From: Gammaproteobacteria bacterium
GTDB lineage: Bacteria; Pseudomonadota; Gammaproteobacteria; Steroidobacterales; Steroidobacteraceae
Reading direction: 5' to 3'
DNA: 64,000 bases
Assembly: GCA_027366635.1 (NCBI GenBank)
Contig: DAHXNE010000043.1
Location: 1 to 64,000, forward strand
Shown piece by piece: positions 29,210 through 39,690 of the stretch; the stretch's first letter is position 1, and the number at the start of each line of letters is the position of its first letter. The notes beneath the pieces are model-generated. The model was not told where the DNA came from. It did not search any database and saw nothing but the letters and a program-made list of their open reading frames with translations. The position numbers and the translations under genes are program-made.

Positions 29210-30612
29210 CAAAGCAACTCCCTGGGATCGGTTACGCGGCCGCGCACGGCGCTCGCCGCCGCGGTGAGCGGGCTCGCGAGCAGCGTGCGGGCGCCGACGC
29301 CCTGGCGGCCTTCGAAGTTACGATTACTCGTGCTGACCGCATAGTGGCCGCTCGGCACCAGATCGCCGTTCATGCCCAGGCACATCGAGCAACCTGACTC
29401 GCGCCATTCGGCGCCGGCCTCGATGAAGATGCGATCAAGTCCCTCGGCTTCCGCGTCCCGCTTGACCTGTTGCGAACCGGGCACCACCAGCATCTGCACG
29501 CCGGCGGCGATCTTGCGCCCGCGCAGCACCGTCGCGGCGGCCCGCAGGTCCGACAGCCGGCCGTTGGTACAGCTGCCGATGAACACGACGTTCACGGGCT
29601 GCTCGCGAATGGGTTCGCCGGGCGTGAAGCCCATGTACGCCAGTGACTTGGCGAACGCCTGATCATCGCAGCGCTCGGGGATGGTTGCGCCGATCGGCAT
29701 GACCATGCCGGGGTTGGTGCCGTAGGTGACCATCGGTTCGAGTGCCGCGGCGTCGATATCCACTTCCCGATCGAAGCGCGCGTCCGCAGCGCTCGGCAGC
29801 TGGCGCCAACGCTCGAGCGCCGCCTCCCACGCCTCCCCCTGGGGGGCGCGCGGCCGGCCGGCCAGATAGTTGAACGTCGTCTCGTCGGGGGCGATCATGC
29901 CGGCGCGCGCACCGGCCTCGATCGCCATGTTGCAGACCGTCATACGGCCATCCATGTCGAGCGCGCGGATGGTCTCGCCGCGGTACTCGATGACGTGCCC
30001 GGTACCGCCGGCCACGCCGATCTTGCCGATGATGGCGAGGATGAGGTCCTTGGCGCCGACACCCTTGGGAAGCGCGCCGCGTACATTGACGGCCAGTGTG
30101 CGCGGCTTGCGCTGCAACAGACATTGGGTGGCGAACACGTGCCCGACTTCGGTCGTGCCGATGCCGAAGGCGAGTGCCCCGAGCGCGCCATGCGTGCTCG
30201 TGTGGCTGTCGCCGCACACGACGGTCTTGCCGGGCTGGGTCAGGCCGAGCTCCGGTCCGATGATGTGCACGATGCCACGCCGGGCGTCGCGCAGGCCAAG
30301 CAACTCCACACCCATGTCGGCGCAATTGCGTTCCAGTTCGCGCACCTGGCGTGCCGCGGCGTCGAGGGCGATGGGAGCGCCGCCGAAGATCTGCGCGGTT
30401 CGCGTCGGCGTCGAGTGATCCATGGTGGCGAAGGTGCGCTCGGGCCGCCGCAGGCGCAGGCCGCGTTCGCGCAACACGGTGAAGGCCTGCGGGGAGGTCA
30501 CCTCGTGGATCAAGTGCAGATCGATGTAAAGCACCGCGGGCGTATCGGCCGTCTCGGGTACCACTTCGTGGGCACGCCAGAGTTTCTCGAACAGGGTCAG
30601 GGGCGGGCCCAT
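29209..30612 (-). CDS. leuC: 3-isopropylmalate dehydratase large subunit
   Basis: The 467-residue aconitase-family subunit carries the 4Fe-4S cluster on Cys348 (GSCTNGR) and Cys408/Cys411 ([11 protein letters not shown]). Other motifs are [56 protein letters not shown] and [12 protein letters not shown]. It shares one base with the ilvE stop and one with the leuD start. Confidence 0.97.
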   Translation of the reverse strand: MGPPLTLFEKLWRAHEVVPETADTPAVLYIDLHLIHEVTSPQAFTVLRERGLRLRRPERTFATMDHSTPTRTAQIFGGAPIALDAAARQVRELERNCADMGVELLGLRDARRGIVHIIGPELGLTQPGKTVVCGDSHTSTHGALGALAFGIGTTEVGHVFATQCLLQRKPRTLAVNVRGALPKGVGAKDLILAIIGKIGVAGGTGHVIEYRGETIRALDMDGRMTVCNMAIEAGARAGMIAPDETTFNYLAGRPRAPQGEAWEAALERWRQLPSAADARFDREVDIDAAALEPMVTYGTNPGMVMPIGATIPERCDDQAFAKSLAYMGFTPGEPIREQPVNVVFIGSCTNGRLSDLRAAATVLRGRKIAAGVQMLVVPGSQQVKRDAEAEGLDRIFIEAGAEWRESGCSMCLGMNGDLVPSGHYAVSTSNRNFEGRQGVGARTLLASPLTAAASAVRGRVTDPRELL

Positions 30613-31571
30613 CAGACCGCCGCCGCGGGTCGCGGCGCCTTCATGTCGATGTGATCGAGCCAGCCCCAGCGATCGGGGGTCGCACCGTTGAACAGTCCGA
30701 AGAAGGCCTTCTGCAGGACCTCCGTCAGCGGACCGCGTTTGCCGGTCCCGACCGTGAGGCGGTCAACGGAGCGGATGGGGGTGATCTCGACGGCGGTGCC
30801 GGTGAAGAACACCTCATCGGCTATATAAAGGAGTTCACGCGGAATGGCGCACTCGCGCACCTCGATGCCCCGCTCGCGGGCAAGACGCATCACCGTGTCG
30901 CGGGTGAGGCCGCCGAGCACGGAGTGTGACAATGCCGGGGTCAGCAGCACCTCGTCCTTGACCACGAACAGGTTCTCGCCGGACCCCTCGCTCACCGTGC
31001 CGTCGGGGGCGAGTCCGATGCCCTCGTGAAAGCCGAGGCGGCGCGCCTCGGCACCGATGAGCTGGCTCGACAGATAGTTGCCGCCGGCCTTGGCGAGCGC
31101 CGGCAGGGTATTGGGTGCGACCCGCTGCCAGGACGAGATGCACACGTCGACGCCCTGCTCCTCGCTCTCGTGCCCCAGGTACTTGCCCCATTCCCAAGCG
31201 GCCACGGCCACCTCGATCGGCGGCTCGGTCTTCGGCGTGACGCCGATCTCGCCGTAGCCGCGGAAGGCGACCGGTCGGATGTAGGCGCCATGCGCCAGCG
31301 CGTTGGCGGCGATGACCTGGCGGCAGGCCGCCTCGATCTGCTCGGCCGAGAACGGCACGCTCATGCGGTAGATCTTCGCCGAGTCGAGCAGTCGCCGGGT
31401 GTGGTCGCGCAGGCGGAAGATCGCCACGCCCTGAGGGGTCTCATACGCGCGCACCCCCTCGAATACGGACGAGCCGTAGTGCAGAGCGTGCGTGAGCACG
31501 TGGACCGTGGCCTTCTCCCACGGAACGAGCTTGCCGTTGAACCAGATGAACTGCGTGGCCGGTATGGGCAT
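30612..31571 (-). CDS. ilvE: Branched-chain amino acid aminotransferase
   Basis: The 319-residue fold-type IV PLP enzyme performs the last step for Leu, Ile and Val. It starts with [20 protein letters not shown] and carries [58 protein letters not shown], the [13 protein letters not shown] turn, [15 protein letters not shown] and the C-terminal [16 protein letters not shown]. It lies inside the leu operon, between leuA and leuC, which joins the last step of all three pathways to leucine synthesis. Confidence 0.96.
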   Translation of the reverse strand: MPIPATQFIWFNGKLVPWEKATVHVLTHALHYGSSVFEGVRAYETPQGVAIFRLRDHTRRLLDSAKIYRMSVPFSAEQIEAACRQVIAANALAHGAYIRPVAFRGYGEIGVTPKTEPPIEVAVAAWEWGKYLGHESEEQGVDVCISSWQRVAPNTLPALAKAGGNYLSSQLIGAEARRLGFHEGIGLAPDGTVSEGSGENLFVVKDEVLLTPALSHSVLGGLTRDTVMRLARERGIEVRECAIPRELLYIADEVFFTGTAVEITPIRSVDRLTVGTGKRGPLTEVLQKAFFGLFNGATPDRWGWLDHIDMKAPRPAAAV

Positions 31572-31598
31572 AAACGGTCTCCCGGAAGGCGCTGCCTG

Positions 31599-33176
31599 TC
31601 AATGCGTCGAATCCGCGTGCGCGCCCGCGGCGAGCTCCTCGCGCGTGCGGCTGCCGGCGGCCGCCTGCTCGATGCGGTTGATCACCTCGAGGAACGCCTG
31701 GGTGCTCGATTCCACGATGTTGGTGCTCACGCTCGAGCCGCGGTATGTGCGCTGATTGTACTCCACGTACACCAGCGCCTCGCCCTGGGCATCCTCGCCC
31801 TCGGTAACGCCGCGGATCTCGAATTTGCGCAGCATCACACCGATTCCGGTGGCCGCCTCGATCGCCTTGAAGGCCGCATCGACTGGCCCGTCGCCCTCGG
31901 CGGTGTGTTCCACGTTCCGGCCGTCGAGGTGCCGCAGTCGCACGCGGGCACTGGCGGCGCGCTGAGTCACCGCGTGGGTCTCCAGACCCGCCAGACTCCA
32001 AGGTCCGGCCGCCGTACCCTCCGCGCGCAGTACCAGCGCTTCGATGTCGCCATCGAAAAGCTCCTTCTTTTTGTCCGCGAGCGCCTTGAACTGCTCGAAC
32101 ACTTCGTTGAACTCAGCGTCCGGGAGCTCGAAGCCGAGCGCGCGCACCCGCTCGCGCAGGGCATGCCGGCCGCTGTGCTTGCCGAGGATCAGGTGGCTGC
32201 GCGCGAGGCCGACGTCCTCCGGGCGCATGATCTCGTAGGTCGAGTAGTGCTTGAGCACCCCATGCTGGTGAATGCCCGCCTCGTGGGCGAAGGCGTTTTC
32301 CCCGACCACCGCCTTGTTGCGCGGCACGGGCATGGCGGTGATGCTCGAGACCAGCCGCGAGGTCGGGTACAGCCGGGTTGTTTGGATCCCGGTGGTGACA
32401 TTGAAGAACGCCCCGCGGGTCTTCAGCGCCATCACCACCTCCTCGAGCGAGCAGTTGCCGGCCCGTTCGCCGATCCCGTTGATGGTGCACTCGATCTGGC
32501 GGGCTCCGGCCACCACGGCGGTCAGGCTGTTCGCCACCGCCATGCCCAGGTCGTCGTGGCAGTGCACCGACAGGCGCACCCGCTCGATGCCGCGGACGTT
32601 CTTGCGCAGATAGCGGAACAGCTCGGCGAATTCATCCGGGACGGTATAACCGACGGTGTCCGGGATGTTGACGGTGCTTGCGCCGGCCTCGATGGCCGCT
32701 TCCACGACTTGCGCGAGAAACGGCAGCTCCGTGCGCGAGGCGTCCTCGGGAGAAAACTCCACGTCCTCGCACAGCTCACGTGCCTGGCGCACGCCCGCGA
32801 CGGCCGCGCGCAGGATCTGCTCTTCGGCCATGTTGAGCTTGTATTGGCGGTGGATGGCGCTGGTGGCGAGAAATACGTGCACGCGGCGTCGCGGGGCGTC
32901 CGCGAGCGCGCGCGCGGCGAGCTCGATGTCGTCGCGATTGCAGCGCGCGAGCGCCGCAATCACCGGACCGTGCACCTCGCGCGAGACCGCCTGCACGCTT
33001 TCCCAATCGCCCTTGGAGGCGGCCGGGAAGCCCGCTTCGATGACATCCACGCCGAGCTCGGCGAGCGCCCGCGCCACGCGCAGCTTTTCCGGCCGCGTCA
33101 TGCTGCAGCCCGGGGCCTGCTCCCCGTCGCGCAGCGTGGTATCGAAGATCAGGACCTTGTCGGGTTCGGCTGTCAT
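31599..33176 (-). CDS. leuA: 2-isopropylmalate synthase
   Basis: The 525-residue enzyme condenses 2-ketoisovalerate and acetyl-CoA, the first step to leucine. The N-terminal TIM barrel has IFDTTLRDGEQAPGCSMT, VIEAGFPAAS, VNIPDTVGYTVPDEF, SVHCHDDLGMAVANSLTAV, the metal and acetyl-CoA site INGIGERAGNCSLEEVVMAL, and HEAGIHQHGVLKHYSTYEIM. The last 120 residues form the regulatory domain where leucine binds to inhibit. It lies 24 bases after ilvC with a GGAG-type site. Confidence 0.97.
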   Translation of the reverse strand: MTAEPDKVLIFDTTLRDGEQAPGCSMTRPEKLRVARALAELGVDVIEAGFPAASKGDWESVQAVSREVHGPVIAALARCNRDDIELAARALADAPRRRVHVFLATSAIHRQYKLNMAEEQILRAAVAGVRQARELCEDVEFSPEDASRTELPFLAQVVEAAIEAGASTVNIPDTVGYTVPDEFAELFRYLRKNVRGIERVRLSVHCHDDLGMAVANSLTAVVAGARQIECTINGIGERAGNCSLEEVVMALKTRGAFFNVTTGIQTTRLYPTSRLVSSITAMPVPRNKAVVGENAFAHEAGIHQHGVLKHYSTYEIMRPEDVGLARSHLILGKHSGRHALRERVRALGFELPDAEFNEVFEQFKALADKKKELFDGDIEALVLRAEGTAAGPWSLAGLETHAVTQRAASARVRLRHLDGRNVEHTAEGDGPVDAAFKAIEAATGIGVMLRKFEIRGVTEGEDAQGEALVYVEYNQRTYRGSSVSTNIVESSTQAFLEVINRIEQAAAGSRTREELAAGAHADSTH

Positions 33177-33200
33177 GGGTAATCCTCCGGCTCGGCTTGC

Positions 33201-34196
<996 letters not shown>

Positions 34197-34272
34197 CTCG
34201 ATATCTCCAAATCGGCCCATTGGCCCGGATGTCACGTCACAGTCACGGCACGACAGCGCATGCCGTGACACG

Positions 34273-34314
34273 CATAAAAAACCCCGCAGCGGCCATGCGG
34301 GCCGGTGCGGGGTT
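34273..34314 (-). terminator. Attenuator terminator ahead of ilvC
   Basis: On the minus strand AACCCCGCA (34314-34306) pairs with TGCGGGGTT (34288-34280) and is followed at once by TTTTTTA (34281-34274), a textbook intrinsic terminator. It lies about 75 bases before the ilvC start and after a leader peptide rich in Leu, Ile and Val codons. Its 5' arm plus flank (34301-34313) is also perfectly complementary, over 13 bases, to 34365-34377 within the leader coding region, giving a competing antiterminator. Confidence 0.93.
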
Positions 34315-34348
34315 CTTGGTGTCTTTTCTCGCTCCTACCTGAGAGTCC

Positions 34349-34468
34349 TCAGGCGGCCACGGGCACCCCGCACCGGCTGCTCACAAGGAGCAGCAGTCCG
34401 ATAAGAAGCACCGGCAACCGGCCGCGACGCGCGCCCGGCGCGCGCTGCGCCAAGTGGAGTCGGGTCAT
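34349..34468 (-). CDS. ilv-leu operon leader (attenuator) peptide, 39 residues
   Basis: ATG 34468 opens a 39-codon frame that ends TGA at 34349. Residues 20-29 read VLLIGLLLLV: seven branched-chain residues among Leu codons CTT, CTT, CTG, CTG, CTC, CTT plus one Ile (ATC), with Val at both ends. A Cys/Arg stretch and VPVAA follow. The last codons overlap the antiterminator arm at 34365-34377. Ribosome stalling at the Leu/Ile/Val codons when charged tRNAs are scarce should leave that arm free to block the terminator at 34273-34314. The ribosome binding site is weak; GTG 34411 within the frame is an alternative start. Confidence 0.88.
   Translation of the reverse strand: MTRLHLAQRAPGARRGRLPVLLIGLLLLVSSRCGVPVAA
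34365..34377 (-). promoter_or_regulatory. Antiterminator arm in the ilv-leu leader
   Basis: ACCCCGCACCGGC on the plus strand is the exact reverse complement of 34301-34313, the 5' side of the attenuator terminator. Pairing of the two in the RNA would preclude the terminator. Because this arm is inside the 3' end of the leader peptide frame, a ribosome reaching the stop codon would mask it and allow termination. Confidence 0.85.
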
Positions 34469-34534
34469 GTCTGCTGCGGGTGCCACGGGCCTTCGTGCCT
34501 GGGTGAGAGTCAAAATGTGGAGATGATGGGACGG

Positions 34535-34564
34535 ATGTCAGCACAAGCGGCGCGATGTTGTCAA
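34535..34564 (-). promoter_or_regulatory. Candidate promoter for the ilv-leu leader
   Basis: A perfect -35 TTGACA (34564-34559) is followed after 18 bases by a weak -10, TGACAT (34540-34535). It would start transcription near 34528, about 60 bases before the leader peptide start. It is the best promoter-like sequence between the leader and the divergent aminopeptidase gene. Confidence 0.5.
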
Positions 34565-34580
34565 TTGGCGCGCAGGCGCT

Positions 34581-35984
34581 ATGCTCGGGACCGTGGCACA
34601 TGAAACGCTATTGAGCGCAGATCCCGGCGAGAGCCGGCCGCTGTGGCTGCTCGCCGAGCGGGAACTGGAGGCTTGGCTGGCCGGACAGAGCGCCGCGGTG
34701 GTCGATTGGGTTCGCGCCCACGGCTATCGCGCCGAGCGGCATCGCGTGCTGACGCTGCCCGGGGAGTCGGGCGTGGCGGGCGCGCTGCTCGGCCTCGGGG
34801 CGCTCGACTCGGCGGAGGATCTCGGTCCGTGGGAGGCCGCCGGGGCCCCGGAGCGCCTACCAGCGCTGCCGTGGCGGCTGGCGAGGCCGCTCGGAGCGCA
34901 TGCGGCGACCCAGTTCGTGCTCGGGTGGCTTCTCGGCGGATACCGGATGACACGCTACCGCGGCGGTGAGCGGTTCGAGCTGCCTGCGGCCTTGATCGCT
35001 CCGCCGCAGGCGGACTTGCGTTATGCGCAGGCCGCGGCGCGGGCCAGCGCGCTGGCCCGCGATCTGATCAACACGCCGGCCAATGACCTTGGGCCCGCGG
35101 AGCTGGCCGCAGCGGCCTTGGCGCTCGCGCGCGAGCACGGGGCTCGCGGCCAGGTGCTCGAGGGCGCAGATCTCGCCGGCTTCCCGCTGCTGCGGGCCGT
35201 TGGTGCCGGGAGCGCGCGCGCGCCGCGGATGATCGATTTGCGCTGGGGGCGTCCGGACGCGCCGCGCGTCACTCTGGTCGGCAAAGGCGTCTGTTTCGAT
35301 ACCGGTGGACTCGACCTGAAGTCCGCCTCGGCGATGCTGCTGATGAAGAAGGACATGGGCGGGGCCGCCTGTGCGCTCGCGCTCGCCGATCTGCTGATGC
35401 GGCTCGAAGCGCAAGTGCACTTGCGTGTATTGATACCGGCGGTCGAGAACAGTGTGGGAGCCTGTGCGTACCGTCCCGGTGATGTGCTGCGCTCGCGCAA
35501 GGGGCTTACGGTGGAGGTGGGTAACACCGATGCCGAGGGCCGACTGGTGCTGGCCGATGCGCTCAGCGCGGCGGACGAGGAGCGCCCGGCGCTGCTGATC
35601 GATCTGGCGACCCTCACGGGCGCGGCGCGCACCGCGCTCGGACCGGAGGTGCCGGCGGTGTACGCCCGGCCCGCGCACTGGGCGCAGCGGGCGCGCGAGA
35701 TCGGGGAGGTGGAGGCCGATCCGCTCTGGCCAATGCCGTTGTGGACAGGCTACGAGGAGGATCTGGCGAGCCGGATTGCCGATCTTGGCAATGTGGCATC
35801 GACGCCATTCGCCGGCTCGATCATCGCGGCGCTGTTTCTGCAGAGGTTTGTCGCCGCCACGACCGACTGGCTGCACATTGACATGTATGCGTGGAACGCT
35901 AAGGATAGACCGGGCCGTCCGCTGGGCGCGGAGGCACAGTGCATAAGGACGTTGTATCGCTTGCTGCGCGAGCGTTTCGGCTGA
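34581..35984 (+). CDS. Leucyl aminopeptidase family protein (M17, PepB-like)
   Basis: The 467-residue dizinc exopeptidase removes N-terminal residues from peptides. The catalytic C-terminal half is intact: VGKGVCFDTGGLDLKSASAM, LMKKDMGGAACALALADLL, IPAVENSVGACAYRPGDVLR, NTDAEGRLVLADALSAA, LIDLATLTGAARTALG and WLHIDMYAWNAKDRPGRPLG. The N-terminal 150 residues differ from PepA and lack its DNA-binding features, so it is the short PepB-like branch. It is divergent from the ilv-leu leader, placing an aminopeptidase beside branched-chain amino-acid genes; I infer no shared regulation. Confidence 0.92.
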   Translation: MLGTVAHETLLSADPGESRPLWLLAERELEAWLAGQSAAVVDWVRAHGYRAERHRVLTLPGESGVAGALLGLGALDSAEDLGPWEAAGAPERLPALPWRLARPLGAHAATQFVLGWLLGGYRMTRYRGGERFELPAALIAPPQADLRYAQAAARASALARDLINTPANDLGPAELAAAALALAREHGARGQVLEGADLAGFPLLRAVGAGSARAPRMIDLRWGRPDAPRVTLVGKGVCFDTGGLDLKSASAMLLMKKDMGGAACALALADLLMRLEAQVHLRVLIPAVENSVGACAYRPGDVLRSRKGLTVEVGNTDAEGRLVLADALSAADEERPALLIDLATLTGAARTALGPEVPAVYARPAHWAQRAREIGEVEADPLWPMPLWTGYEEDLASRIADLGNVASTPFAGSIIAALFLQRFVAATTDWLHIDMYAWNAKDRPGRPLGAEAQCIRTLYRLLRERFG

Positions 35985-36072
35985 CAAGGCCGCGCGCGGG
36001 GTCGAATGGGTTACGAGGCAGGTGGGGTAGGTGGATTTTGATCGATGTGACGTCGACACTACGGGACGATAG

Positions 36073-37782
36073 ATGACCGCCAAGAAGAGCGAGACAATCG
36101 ATCCGCGCGCGTACTCGCGCCCGGTGGTCGACGGGGACAGGCGTGCGCCGGCACGAGCGATGCTGCGCGCGGTCGGTTTCGGGGATGGTGATTTCAGCAA
36201 GCCGCAGGTCGGCATCGCCTCGACCTGGGCGGATCTCACGCCGTGCAACATGCATATCGCGGAGCTGGCGCGCGAGGCGGCCGCGGGCGCCGACGCGGCC
36301 GGCGGTAAGAGCGTTCTGTTCAACACGATCACGGTCTCGGACGGCATTTCCATGGGCTCGCCCGGGATGCGCTACTCGCTGGTCTCGCGCGAGCTCATTG
36401 CCGATTCGATCGAGGCCGTGGTCGGTGCGGAAGGCTTCGACGGGTTCGTCGCCGTCGGTGGTTGCGACAAGAACATGCCGGGCTGCGCCATGGCCATGGC
36501 GCGGCTGAACCGCCCCGCCGTGTTCGTCTACGGCGGCACCATCCGTCCCGGCGCGCGGCGACGCGACATCGTGGCCGTGTTCGAGGCGGTCGGGGCGCGC
36601 GCGGCGGGCAAGATCTCCGCCGAGGAGTTGCTCGAGGTCGAGCGCACGGCGATTCCGGGACCGGGCAGCTGCGGCGGCATGTATACGGCGAACACGATGG
36701 CCTCGGCCATCGAGGCGCTCGGCCTGTCGCTGCCGGGCAGCTCGGCCCAGGATGCCGTGAGCGAGGCGAAGATCAGCGATTGCCGCCGTGCCGGCGAGGC
36801 GGTGATGCGCCTGATCGGCGTCGGCCTCAAGCCGCGCGATATCCTAACCCGCAAGGCCTTCGAGAATGCCATTACCGTGGCCATCGCCCTCGGCGGTTCG
36901 ACCAATGCGGTATTGCATCTGCTGGCGATCGCGCACGAGGCGCGCGTCCGGCTGGGATTGGATGATTTCACCCGTATCGGGCGCCGGGTACCCGTGCTGG
37001 CTGACCTGAGGCCGAGCGGACGGTACCTGATGTCGGAGCTGGTGGCGATCGGTGGCATTCAACCGTTGATGAAGATGCTGCTCGCGGGCGGCCTGCTGCA
37101 CGGGGAATGTCTGACGGTCACCGGACGGACGCTCGAGGAGAACCTGGCGGCTGCGCCCGAATACGCCCCCGGGCAGGACATCGTGCGTCCGCTCAGTGCG
37201 CCGCTGCGTAAAGACAGCCATCTGGTCGTGCTGTACGGCAACCTTGCTCCCGAGGGTGCGGTGGCCAAGATCACCGGTCAGGAAGGGGAGAGATTCAGCG
37301 GCCGGGCCCGCGTGTTCGAGGGCGAGGAGGCCGCGACCGAGGCCATCCTCGCGGGCCGGGTTCGCGCGGGCGATGTGGTCGTGATCCGCAACGAGGGGCC
37401 CCGGGGAGGGCCTGGAATGCGCGAGATGCTCGGCCCCACCGGCGCGATCGTCGGCCGGGGCCTGAACGGTCAGGTGGCGTTGATCACCGATGGACGCTTT
37501 TCCGGCGGTAGCCACGGCTTCGTCGTGGGTCATGTCGCGCCGGAGGCGGCCAATGCCGGCCCCATCGGGCTGCTGCGCACCGGCGATCCGATCACCATTG
37601 ACGCGCTGCGCAGGGAAATCAATGTTGACCTTCCGGCCGCGGAGCTGCGCCGGCGCCGGGCCGCATGGAAGCCGCGCAAAGCGCCGCCGGCCGGCGTGCT
37701 GGCCAAGTATGCGCAGCTGGTGGGCAGCGCCTCGCAGGGCGCGGTGACGGGCGCCAGCGCGCCTCGGCCGAGCTCGCGCTGA
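36073..37782 (+). CDS. ilvD: Dihydroxy-acid dehydratase
   Basis: The 569-residue iron-sulfur dehydratase makes the 2-keto acids of valine and isoleucine. Cluster ligands are Cys58 (TPCNMHIAE), Cys131 ([10 protein letters not shown]) and Cys200 ([14 protein letters not shown]). Other motifs are [72 protein letters not shown] and [11 protein letters not shown]. It is on the opposite strand from ilvC and 89 bases after the aminopeptidase gene, so it is not under the ilvC attenuator. The 3' end has an Ala/Arg-rich tail. Confidence 0.97.
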   Translation: MTAKKSETIDPRAYSRPVVDGDRRAPARAMLRAVGFGDGDFSKPQVGIASTWADLTPCNMHIAELAREAAAGADAAGGKSVLFNTITVSDGISMGSPGMRYSLVSRELIADSIEAVVGAEGFDGFVAVGGCDKNMPGCAMAMARLNRPAVFVYGGTIRPGARRRDIVAVFEAVGARAAGKISAEELLEVERTAIPGPGSCGGMYTANTMASAIEALGLSLPGSSAQDAVSEAKISDCRRAGEAVMRLIGVGLKPRDILTRKAFENAITVAIALGGSTNAVLHLLAIAHEARVRLGLDDFTRIGRRVPVLADLRPSGRYLMSELVAIGGIQPLMKMLLAGGLLHGECLTVTGRTLEENLAAAPEYAPGQDIVRPLSAPLRKDSHLVVLYGNLAPEGAVAKITGQEGERFSGRARVFEGEEAATEAILAGRVRAGDVVVIRNEGPRGGPGMREMLGPTGAIVGRGLNGQVALITDGRFSGGSHGFVVGHVAPEAANAGPIGLLRTGDPITIDALRREINVDLPAAELRRRRAAWKPRKAPPAGVLAKYAQLVGSASQGAVTGASAPRPSSR

Positions 37783-38142
37783 CACGAGACGTGCATGGAA
37801 ATGCAGTTCACCTCGGTAAGCGGAGGCCACTTGCAGTTGTCAGCGCGCCGGGCAGCGGTTACAGTTCGTACCTGCATCGTGGATGCGCATGGCGCGCGCT
37901 TGGCAATCCGCCCTTCGGTCGCCGTGAAACAGATCATGACAGGGGGAGTGAGCCACGCGAGTGCCGGCCTCTCGGCAGAGCCCGGGCGTGGACTACAGTT
38001 TGAACGATCCGGCGGATGCGCCGGCCGGCTCTGGTCCGGGTTGAGCGGCTTGCGGACGGGTAGAAAGACCGCTACCTTCGGTCCTAATCGTTTCGATTCG
38101 GTGTTTTAAGACAGGCAACAGCGACGCGTCTGCAATTTAGAC
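37783..38142 (+). other. 360-base intergenic region between ilvD and tonB
   Basis: I see no gene here. It should hold the ilvD transcript end and the tonB operon promoter. The only clear structure is AATCG-TTT-CGATT (38086-38098), a short perfect dyad 45 bases before the tonB start. It could be a regulator site. It does not resemble the Fur consensus. A TTTTAAGAC stretch at 38104 could be part of a -10 region, but no convincing -35 is visible. Confidence 0.4.
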
Positions 38143-38781
38143 ATGAGTGCTTACGTACACGACACGCAGTTCTTCACCCGGCGCACGGCCGTACTGGTCG
38201 CCATCATCGCGCTGCACGTACTGATCCTTTACGCATTGGTCACGGGCCTGATGCAAAAGGCAATTAGGCTGGCCGCGCCGCCGATTCAGACGCAGATCGT
38301 GCGTCAGGTGCACAAGCACCTTCCGCCGCCGCCGCCGCCGCCGCCGCAGCTGGTGCAGCCGCATGTGCAGGTGCCGCCGCCAATCATTCAGATCAATGTG
38401 CCGGCGGCCGAGCAAAGCCATGCCATTACGGTGACCAAGCACGTGGTGGCTGCTCCGCCGGCGCCCCCGCCGGCGCCGCCGGCGGTGTTTACGCCATTGG
38501 GCGAAGGTCGGAACTTCCCGGCCACCCAGAACTACTACCCGGAGTCCTCGATGCGCTTGGGCGAGCAGGGGACGGCCATCGTAGAGGTCTGCGTCGGGGC
38601 GAACGGGCGGCTTACGAGCCGGCCGCGGTTGGTGAGAACCTCGGGCAGCCCCCGGCTGGATCGCGCGGCGTTGCGGTACGCCCGGGCGACTTCGGGGCAT
38701 TGGATCCCGGAGAAGCGCAACGGCGTGCCGATCAACTACTGTGGTCAGCTGCCGATCAAGTTTCAGCTCAACGACTTCTGA
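38143..38781 (+). CDS. tonB: Energy transducer TonB
   Basis: The 212-residue inner-membrane protein transmits the proton-motive force from ExbBD to outer-membrane TonB-dependent receptors. It has one N-terminal membrane anchor (AVLVAIIALHVLILYALVTG), a proline-rich spacer (PPPPPPPP and PAPPPAPPAV), and a C-terminal TonB domain: YYPESSMRLGEQGTAIVEVC, VGANGRLTSRPRLVRTSGSP and RLDRAALRYARATSGHWIPE. It is the first gene of a tonB-exbB-exbD-exbD operon, as in xanthomonads. Confidence 0.95.
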   Translation: MSAYVHDTQFFTRRTAVLVAIIALHVLILYALVTGLMQKAIRLAAPPIQTQIVRQVHKHLPPPPPPPPQLVQPHVQVPPPIIQINVPAAEQSHAITVTKHVVAAPPAPPPAPPAVFTPLGEGRNFPATQNYYPESSMRLGEQGTAIVEVCVGANGRLTSRPRLVRTSGSPRLDRAALRYARATSGHWIPEKRNGVPINYCGQLPIKFQLNDF

Positions 38782-38856
38782 TGAACATTGTTTCCATCCA
38801 CTGCAACCTCCGCTGCGCATCGCGGTTATTTGTGATCTTGTGATCTGAGGAAATCT

Positions 38857-39600
38857 ATGGCTACCCAAGCTGTCGCATCCGTTACCAACCCATATGGCCT
38901 TTCGGGCCTGTGGAACAGAGGCGGTCTGATCGACCGTTTCGTGATGATTCTGCTGCTGGCGATGTCACTGGCCACCTGGTACGTGATCTTCACCAAGCTG
39001 TGGGATCAGCACAGGCTGAAGCAGTCCGCACGCGAGGCCGAGAAGAAGTTCTGGCAGGCGGCCTCGATCAAGGACGGGATCGAGAAACTGAAGAAGGGCA
39101 ATGAGTTTCGTGTCATTGCCGAGGACGGGCTGCGGGCGATGACCCATCACGACGGGCGCCTGACCGACCGGATCGATTTGAACGAGTGGATCACCATGTC
39201 GTTGCAGCGCTCGACCGAGCAGGTGAGCAACGACATGTCGCGGGGCCTGGGGCTGCTGGCGACGGTCGGCTCCTCGGCGCCGTTCGTGGGCTTGTTCGGC
39301 ACGGTGTGGGGCGTTTTGAGCGCGCTGATCGCCATCGGCTTGGCCGGCCAGGCGAGCATCGATAAGGTGGCCGGCCCGGTCGGCGAGGCGCTGATCATGA
39401 CCGCCATGGGTCTGGCGGCCGCCGTGCCGGCGGTGTGGGGCTACAATTGGCTGCTCGGACGCAATAAGGCGTTGCAGGATGCGCTGCGCAACTTCGCCAG
39501 CGACCTGCATGCCTACCTGGTGGGCGGGGCGCGCGTGGCGGGCCCGGAGGGCGCCGGAGCGAAGTCCCCGGCGGCACCGGCGGCGGCCGTGCGCAAGTGA
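38857..39600 (+). CDS. exbB: Biopolymer transport protein ExbB (MotA/TolQ/ExbB proton channel)
   Basis: The 247-residue protein has three membrane segments: FVMILLLAMSLATWYVIFTK, then TVGSSAPFVGLFGTVWGVLS-ALIAIGL and ALIMTAMGLAAAVPAVWGYN. The last two are the conserved channel helices. It forms the pentameric stator of the Ton motor with ExbD. The N-terminal periplasmic portion is short and it lacks a signal peptide, so it is the TonB-associated type rather than TolQ-only. It lies 75 bases after tonB. Confidence 0.95.
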   Translation: MATQAVASVTNPYGLSGLWNRGGLIDRFVMILLLAMSLATWYVIFTKLWDQHRLKQSAREAEKKFWQAASIKDGIEKLKKGNEFRVIAEDGLRAMTHHDGRLTDRIDLNEWITMSLQRSTEQVSNDMSRGLGLLATVGSSAPFVGLFGTVWGVLSALIAIGLAGQASIDKVAGPVGEALIMTAMGLAAAVPAVWGYNWLLGRNKALQDALRNFASDLHAYLVGGARVAGPEGAGAKSPAAPAAAVRK

Positions 39601-39637
39601 GCGCTGCGGTTTCTTGAACAGAGACATCGGATGCGCG

Positions 39638-39669
39638 AACGTGCCCCGCGATTTTGCGCGGGGCACGTT
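39638..39669 (+). promoter_or_regulatory. Strong intercistronic hairpin between exbB and exbD
   Basis: AACGTGCCCCGCG (39638-39650) and CGCGGGGCACGTT (39657-39669) form a 13-base perfect stem with the loop ATTTTG, followed by TGATG rather than a T-run. It sits in the 90-base gap before exbD. It may attenuate or stabilise the transcript to set the ExbB:ExbD ratio, an inference from its position. Confidence 0.7.
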
Positions 39670-39690
39670 TGATGTGAGGAGCTGACGAAA

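Noticed and set aside
34335-34601. An 88-codon minus-strand frame over the ilv leader.
   Set aside because: It overlaps the leader in another frame, lacks a ribosome binding site, has no family match, and would obstruct the attenuator. The 39-codon frame explains the structure.
38080-38142. A Fur box before tonB.
   Set aside because: The AATCG-TTT-CGATT dyad does not resemble GATAATGATAATCATTATC, and no other Fur-like sequence is visible, although iron control of a ton operon is common.
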